A stretch of DNA of 64,000 nucleotides from contig NW_024468510.1 of the NCBI RefSeq assembly GCF_001632365.1, positions 1,058,074-1,122,073 on the forward strand, given 5' to 3'. Position 1 is the stretch's first letter. The number at the start of each line of letters is the position of its first letter. Positions 58,482 through 64,000 of the stretch are shown here, piece by piece. A program made the translations under genes and the position numbers. Below the pieces are notes generated by a model. The model ran no database searches and was not told the origin of the DNA. It saw nothing but the letters and a program-made list of their open reading frames with translations. This stretch comes from Laetiporus sulphureus 93-53. Taxonomy: Eukaryota > Basidiomycota > Agaricomycetes > Polyporales > Laetiporaceae.

Positions 58482-58722
58482 TAATAGGTCCGCTCCTTTT
58501 GAACGTGTACATCAGTCCTTCATGTCCACCATATCGTGGGTTCAAGAAACAGGAAGCCCTTCACTGCGCGAAGACCTCCATGCAACGTAGCGTTCTTGCC
58601 AGGCTCAAATGACGTGTATAGTGTATAGTGTATACATGTACCCATATTGCTGAACGAATGCCAGCTGCCAGCCTGGAGTATGCAGTTAATAGAGACCGCG
58701 TGCGCACTGCGGCAACCGCTGA

Positions 58723-59235
58723 CTATTTGTTCTTGTCGGCATCGACGACATATAAGCCGTCCTGCGCTCGAGAGGAATGGCGCAGCAGGTCGCGGCCAGA
58801 GGGAGTATCAGAGTCGCTAAGAGTCGCTTTGTTGTGATCCAGCTCGATTCCTGTTCCCTCAGCCCATATCCTCCCGTCCGGAACGCTTTCACCATCCTGT
58901 CCGACTTGCACTTCAGTCGTGTCGACCAGCTTTACTGCTTCCACCAGCTTCACCAGACCTTCCATCTCGCGAGTCAGCTTGGCATGCTCCGGGGTGCCCT
59001 CCGCAGGTGGTATAAGAGCTGATAGTTCGTGTAGTTTCTTGAGGGTGGAAGCCGAGATAGTCGGCTGGGGATATGACGATAGCAAGTCGTTCACGGACCA
59101 GGTGGGCTTGGTGGGTATTCCGAGAGTGTCGACTTGTGGACTAGAGATGGTAGAGTTAAGCCTGGTGGTTTGCTTGAGAGGACCGTTGCATCTCAAAGGA
59201 AGTAGAGTGGCAAGTCGAAGGCTGCGTGAGTACAT
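58723..59235 (-). CDS. Mitochondrial Glu-tRNA(Gln) amidotransferase subunit C
   Basis: GatC stabilises the GatCAB enzyme that turns Glu-tRNA(Gln) into Gln-tRNA(Gln) in mitochondria. A single exon of 170 aa. An Arg/Ser/Leu-rich N-terminus (MYSRSLRLATLLPLR) is a good mitochondrial presequence. The helical GatC core runs TISASTLKKLHELSALIPP to EMEGLVKLVEAVKLVDTTEV, and the C-terminal part has the family's GRDLLRHSSRAQDGLYVVDA. Start at ATG 59235 because it gives the presequence. Divergent from another mitochondrial translation gene. Confidence 0.82.
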   Translation of the reverse strand: MYSRSLRLATLLPLRCNGPLKQTTRLNSTISSPQVDTLGIPTKPTWSVNDLLSSYPQPTISASTLKKLHELSALIPPAEGTPEHAKLTREMEGLVKLVEAVKLVDTTEVQVGQDGESVPDGRIWAEGTGIELDHNKATLSDSDTPSGRDLLRHSSRAQDGLYVVDADKNK

Positions 59236-59403
59236 GGTGAAGAAACAAGAGGACGTCGCGTGAAGCGCCCAAGGCGACTGAATTATTACAACCTGCAACG
59301 GGAAGCGCTTGCCGCGTTCTTCAGGCTCGACCTTGCACACGGGCAAGTTATTCTCTCTAGCTCTTCCCCCTCACGACTTTCTGACTCTTGCTCTGTCTAC
59401 CAG
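59236..59403. promoter_or_regulatory. Divergent promoter GatC / mS34
   Basis: 168 bp between the start codons of two mitochondrial-translation genes, so both promoters must fit here. The plus-strand side is C/T-rich just before the mS34 ATG. Confidence 0.55.
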
Positions 59404-59830
59404 ATGTCATCATCTCTCGCCAGCGCCATCCGACAGCTGCTGCCAAAACAGCTTCCTCCGTCCCTCACCAACCGACCAGGAAACCTCTACGAAGTCCTCT
59501 CGCGATATCCGAAGGATGGTGTCGGGCAGCGGGTGCATAAGATAAGGTGGACGTCAAAGGGGATTCCGAACTGCTACTGGGAGGTCACACGGACAAGCCT
59601 GAAGCTTGAGGGCAAGCATGGCAAGGCATGGGGCATCTTGACATGGAAAGGTGCGTTTCTGTGCTCCTGCATAACCGACTGCTCTCTAACGTCTATTTGA
59701 AATGAATTCTTCAGGAAAGGTAGTCAGCGAGCGGGAAGAGAAGATACCTGGCTCATTGAAGTTCAGTTGGGCCGAGGGTACATCTCGCATTCCACCAGGG
59801 TTCACTAGCCGTCCGAAGCTATCATCATAG
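59404..59830 (+). CDS. Mitochondrial small-subunit ribosomal protein mS34-like
   Basis: Two exons (59404-59650, 59715-59830) close to 120 aa. The conserved mS34 blocks are present: LYEVLSRYPKDGVGQRVHKI, TSKGIPNCYWEVTRTSLKLE, GKHGKAWGILTWKGKVVSE and REEKIPGSLKFSWAEG. A short N-terminus (MSSSLASAIRQLLPKQLP) fits mitochondrial import. The protein is a late-acquired mitoribosome component without a bacterial counterpart. Short for the family but complete over the conserved part. Confidence 0.82.
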
Positions 59831-60254
59831 TCGTCTACACTGTCGCATGATCCTGCTTCATCTCGTCTATCGTTCGCCTTGTGCCAACGCTGCAAATGTG
59901 ATCAAAAGACATGCATTCCAGGTGGAAAGTACTCTAAGTGAGAATATGATCATGTTGCATAGTCTGCTCGACCTGGTCTAGTCGTATTGTGCACAATTGG
60001 CCAAGCCACTGTGCACAATAGTCCTATTAGGCCACGTTGGAGGCTTTTATCAATCCGGAGGAACTTTTGTAATCGTGGGAAAAATACATATAGCCGACAC
60101 GCACTTGAGCTTAAGCTTGAAGCTTGAATCATTATCACATTCCAACAACATTGCAGCTTTCCCCATACTTTCCCCAGATTCTCCAGTCACCAGACAGTCG
60201 TCTCGTCACTGTATATACTTTCTAGCTGCGCAAATACTGACTGTTCGCCGCAAA
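59831..60254. other. Intergenic, mS34 3' / ACBP promoter
   Basis: 424 bp. A GCTTGAGCTT-like inverted stretch (AAGCTTGAAGCTTGAA near 60113-60127) occurs in the ACBP promoter. Otherwise nothing supported. Confidence 0.45.
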
Positions 60255-61908
60255 ATGGATCCGCGAACCCTCATAGACGCACAGTTCGACCGCGCGGTAG
60301 AGATCGTTCAGAGCCTGCCCAAGAATGGCCCAATCCAAACTGGGTACGAGGAGAAGCTGACGATGTACAGGTGCGTCGCAGTTGTCCACCTTGCATGCCA
60401 GTTCCCTCGAGTTCACGGTTACGTGTACGCAGTCTGTACAAACAAGGTGCCTAGCTCGCGTCCTTGGCCCTCTTTCGAGCCGTGTTGACATGATGCTGGA
60501 TGGGTTGCAGCCACCGTCGGGAATGTGCAATCTCCGAGACCGAATATGTGGGACATGTTGGGCAGGGCTAAATGGTGCGTGTTCAACAGTACGTATTCGA
60601 CGCTTTGCGTGACGTGAGGCGTAGGGACGCGTGGGCGAAGCATAAAGATTTGGACTCGTATGAGGCGAAGATGCTCTACGTTGACGCATTATTAAAGGTT
60701 AGACCAATGCTTTTTGCTGGTAGATCAAAACGTGTTAATGTTACTAGGTCCTTCGAAGGTATTCCGACAAGACAGTCGCGATGGACTTAGTGCGGGAATT
60801 AGAATCATATGGAGATCCATCCAGCCTCGTCATGAGTGGTGGGTTTTCCCCCTTCGACTTTACGGTCATGCACTCACATGATGTAGGTTCGCTCTCGCGA
60901 TCGCGCGCATCTAGCTCATCCGGGTCGACCACGTCTGACGACCATTCGCCTCACTACCAGGCAGTCCAACTCAGTGGTCAGTCTGACTTTCCTATGCCCG
61001 GCCACATGCACGATCCCCGCACCGATGAAAGCAGCGCAGAGGAAGAGGAGGACGAGAATGACCGCGTGGCCCCAGTTACCTCCGTCTATGCGCAGAGCAC
61101 TCAGATGACCCGCCCTCAATCTTCCATGTCCTCGAGGCGCTACCGCACGCCGATGGCTGGGTCACTGCTGTCTCCGCCGCCACACAGTGCGAGCGTCCCA
61201 GCCACTCAGCCTTTGCCAGAATTCCACACCGAATCCGCGTTTGCAGAACCGGCACCCATTCACGCCTCTTCGGGTTACGCTCCAACCGCATCTTCCTATC
61301 AGGACCGCTTCTCACATGCATCTACCACGGATCTGACGTCATCCATCCACGCATACCCTCCGCCTGCAGGATACAGAGCACCCAGCCAGCAGCAGCAGCG
61401 CAGGCCGTACGCTACCTACGGCAACGTACCGGCGCGCCCAGCCTCCCGACCAACGCTGGAACGGGCCGTAGAGAACATGCAGGCGACAATGGCATCTCTC
61501 AGCGAACGGATAGAGAGTCTGGAAACGCTGCGCTTGTCAACATCCCTGTCTTCTCCGGGTCAGCGTTCTCCTCGGTGGAGCGCCGCGATGCAGGGCAACG
61601 GTGGAGAGTGGGATCTGGACGATATGGGCATGTGGTCGCTTGTCCTTCGCCCGCTTGCTCGTGTCCTCTCCATGCTCAGGTTCATCACATCGTTCCTGGC
61701 AAACGGGCAGGGCCGTTCGCCGGCGATGGTCATCGTGCGGCGGCTATTCCTGGACGCCTCATTCATACTGTGCGTTCTTGCAGCGATGAAGCTGATGTGG
61801 AGACGCAGCGGGGTGCGCAGGCGAGAGGTGCGCGCTGCATTAGGTTTTCTGTGGTTGGCAGTGATTGGACAGAGACAGCCGCGACGGATGGTGGACCGCG
61901 GTGTTTAA
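60255..61908 (+). CDS. Acyl-CoA-binding-domain protein with C-terminal membrane anchor
   Basis: Exons 60255-60370, 60433-60446, 60511-60574, 60625-60697 and 60748-61908 close in frame (475 aa; a further 48 nt in-frame intron at 60839-60886 is possible). Residues 1-100 form an ACBP domain: IDAQFDRAVEIVQSLPKNGP, the ligand-contact block LYKQATVGNVQSPRPNMWDM, GRAKWDAWAKHKDLDSYEAK and YVDALLKVLRRYS. LYKQ is encoded by a 14-nt microexon. A long disordered acidic/Ser region follows, a short coiled coil (ERAVENMQATMASLSERIES), and a hydrophobic C-terminal segment (RRLFLDASFILCVLAAMKLM). ACBD5-type proteins share this plan at peroxisomes or ER; location here is inferred. Confidence 0.88.
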
Positions 61909-62299
61909 CTCATTAGTGTGATATCCCGGAATGCTTGCATGTTGCTATGATCTATTTCGACATGGAAGGGAATGGCGTTAGATTTGAGTCGTCCTCTCAG
62001 GCTATAAGCCTCGTCAGCTGTTTTATGTTACACTTCAACGGAGTCTCCTAAACGCGAGAAAGAGCTGAACAGGTTGGACCGAGCTCGAGATAGGCGCGAG
62101 GAATGACACGAGCTGTAGACAGTAGTCGACCGAGGTTGCCGCTGGCTGAGCCGAACTCGGTCAGTCAGCTAGTCAGGCTTGGGACATAGAGAGCTTGGGA
62201 GTCCCCTGCGCGCCCTCGCGATGAAACTCCACCACGCCTGGCAGGTCTGTCTTATCATCATACTGGTTCGTGTCAAACGCCCACTAGCACTAGTCGACA
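61909..62299. other. Intergenic, ACBP 3' / nucleoside transporter promoter
   Basis: 391 bp between two plus-strand genes; nothing recognised. Confidence 0.5.
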
Positions 62300-63948
62300 A
62301 TGACCGAGAACCGTCGGCATTCCTTGTCAGACCATGCGTTCGAGGCTGTCTACCACCCGATACCCCAGGCACCCGTCGCGTCTGAGCCATTCAGGCCTTC
62401 GCTGGAGCTCAGCTCGGAAGAGAGCGACGTCGAGTTGGACAGTGCCAATCCCCCGGTAGAGGTTGATGCTCGCATACGCTGGATACACTTCGTTCTGGGA
62501 TGTGCCGTGCTTTTACCATGGAACGGTATGCCGCTCTGCTTGGACCTATGATAGCGATTGCTCATAACACAACCAGTCATGATCACAGCAACTCCATACT
62601 TCATGTCGAGGCTAGAAGGGTCGAGCTTGCAAAGCTCATTCTCGTCGTATCTCTCCACGACGTTCACGATCGCCAATTTTAGCTTACTCGCGCACGCGAC
62701 CGCTACTTCTAAGCAGGTATGCACTACAATTCACTCGCAAAGCTCCCATTTTAATTTTCATCTTGTGGAAGGCATCGAATTCTCGCCGTGTGCTTTTCTC
62801 CTTGACATGGCTTGCACTTCTGACAGCTTTGCTTACCGCGAGCACCTGGTTCCACCCACCTCCCGGTGTCTTCTTCACCTTCGTGCTCCTCATCGGAATG
62901 CTGCAAGCGTCTGCAGGTTCGTATCTGCAGACAGCTGTCGTTGCGGTCGCCTCTCTCTTTGGCCATAGAGCCATGCAAGCCGTCATGTCCGGCCAGGCGG
63001 CAGTGGGCGTGATCATCAGCGGCGTGCAGGTGCTCAGTGCCGCCGCGTCTACACGCATTGCACCGTCTCCGCAGGTGGATGTAGTAGCGCTCTCAAGGAC
63101 AGCAGAGGAGAACTCCGCCGCGCTCTTCTTCGGGCTGTCTACGGTTTTCCTCGTGCTCACTCAGTTCGCGCAAGCGTGGATGACCAAACTCCCAGGATAC
63201 CGAACCTTGCTGGCTCGCTCGAGATCTCGTGTGCGACCGCCTCCCGTGGACAGCGGCGAGATTCCTGATGAGACGCATACCCTTACCGCGGGTGGCCGTA
63301 AGACCATGAATGGCAGAGTACAGATGCTCCGGTTAGTTAGACTGAACTTGCCATATAACATTGCTGTAGCCTACGTATTCGTTATAACATTGGTGAGCAT
63401 TGATGGTCCTCACTTTCAAGGTCCATATCTGACATCAGTGTCGCCAGTCCGTTTACCCTCCTATTACCATCTCAGTTAGATCAAGCAATCCGGGCACGCA
63501 TCAGCTACTATTCAGCGCCATCCATTTCTTGGTGTACAACGTCGGCGACCTCCTTGGCCGCTTCCTTTGCTCCCTCCCGCGCCTTCTCGTCTGGTCCGCA
63601 CGGCGTCTCCTCACGTTCGCGCTGGCACGCACGCTCTTCATCCCGCTCTTCCTCATTTGCAACATTCAGTGGTCATCTCCCGCCGCGATCCGGCCCATCA
63701 TCACCTCCGACGTGCTGTTCATGCTGATCCTACTGTTGTTCGGGCTGTCAAACGGGTACGTGTCGAGTATGTGCATGATGGCCGCGCCGTCGGTGACGCA
63801 CAACCCGCGATTAAGAGGGCGCACGGAGGACGTGGATGTTGCGGCGACGGTGGCGAGCTTTTGCTTGGTGGGTGGGCTGACGTTGGGCAGCTTTGCGAGT
63901 TTCGCGGTACGGGCGATGGTATGTGACTGCAATCCATTCGCAGCGTGA
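62300..63948 (+). CDS. Equilibrative nucleoside transporter (ENT family)
   Basis: A polytopic membrane protein related to yeast Fun26 and human ENTs, which move nucleosides across plasma or vacuolar membranes. A cytosolic acidic N-terminus (MTENRRHSLSDHAFEAVYHP) precedes TM1 with IRWIHFVLGCAVLLPWNVMI, the ENT-typical PWN. Later blocks: ASAGSYLQTAVVAVASLFG, AMQAVMSGQAAVGVIISGVQ, ENSAALFFGLSTVFLVLTQF, a large cytosolic loop, TLSVYPPITISVRSSNPG, FLVYNVGDLLGRF and a C-terminal FGLSNGYVSSMCMMAAPSV to VCDCNPF. Introns interrupt the PWN region, the 62715 region and the 63392-63450 region. The C-terminus matches the family end. Confidence 0.9.
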
Positions 63949-64000
63949 ATATTAGGTAAAGATTCTGGTAACACCATATACAATACGATACCTATGTAAG

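Overview
The window is nuclear DNA of a filamentous basidiomycete, most likely an Agaricomycete. Genes are dense, with many 48-60 nt introns that have GTRNGT donors and CTNAY-type branch points. Recognisable products include an Ssk1-type response regulator, a KDM3-like JmjC protein, ARS2/SERRATE, PKA regulatory subunit and an RRP8 methyltransferase. A 100-N assembly gap lies at 39802-39901. No tRNA, rRNA or CRISPR was seen.

Layout. 1-2755 is the 3' end of a decayed Ty3/gypsy chromovirus whose polyprotein ends in a dUTPase domain, followed by its 3' LTR; a foldback/MITE-like palindrome (2883-3219) follows. 5264-11511 holds a Ser/Thr-rich membrane sensor, the PKA regulatory subunit and a ubiquitin-like ER-membrane protein. 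11434-19010 is a tandem segmental duplication carrying two MFS transporters, with a relic of uracil phosphoribosyltransferase and a relic of the ubiquitin-like gene at the junction; the intact UPRT follows. 20216-27315 has sulfite reductase alpha (MET10) and twin Gfo/Idh/MocA oxidoreductases. 27700-35758 has RRP8 and a second tandem segmental duplication carrying two HerA/FtsK-like P-loop ATPases separated by an RRP8 relic. 36298-50527 has JmjC, SSK1, ARS2 and ESF2. 52073-63948 has a sarcosine-oxidase-family FAD enzyme, a disordered SQ/TQ-rich protein divergent from the cellular dUTPase, a 653 bp TIR element, GatC, mitoribosomal mS34, an acyl-CoA-binding protein and an ENT nucleoside transporter.

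Themes. Three tandem gene pairs lie in 24 kb, and two of them were made by duplications that also cut a neighbouring housekeeping gene. dUTPase occurs twice: once as a host gene and once inside a retroelement. The HerA/FtsK-like ATPase pair and the SQ/TQ-rich protein sharing a promoter with dUTPase are the least described parts. Splice models were built by hand; those for UPRT, MET10, both Gfo/Idh/MocA genes, dUTPase, mS34, the membrane sensor, the ubiquitin-like protein and ACBP were checked for frame closure.
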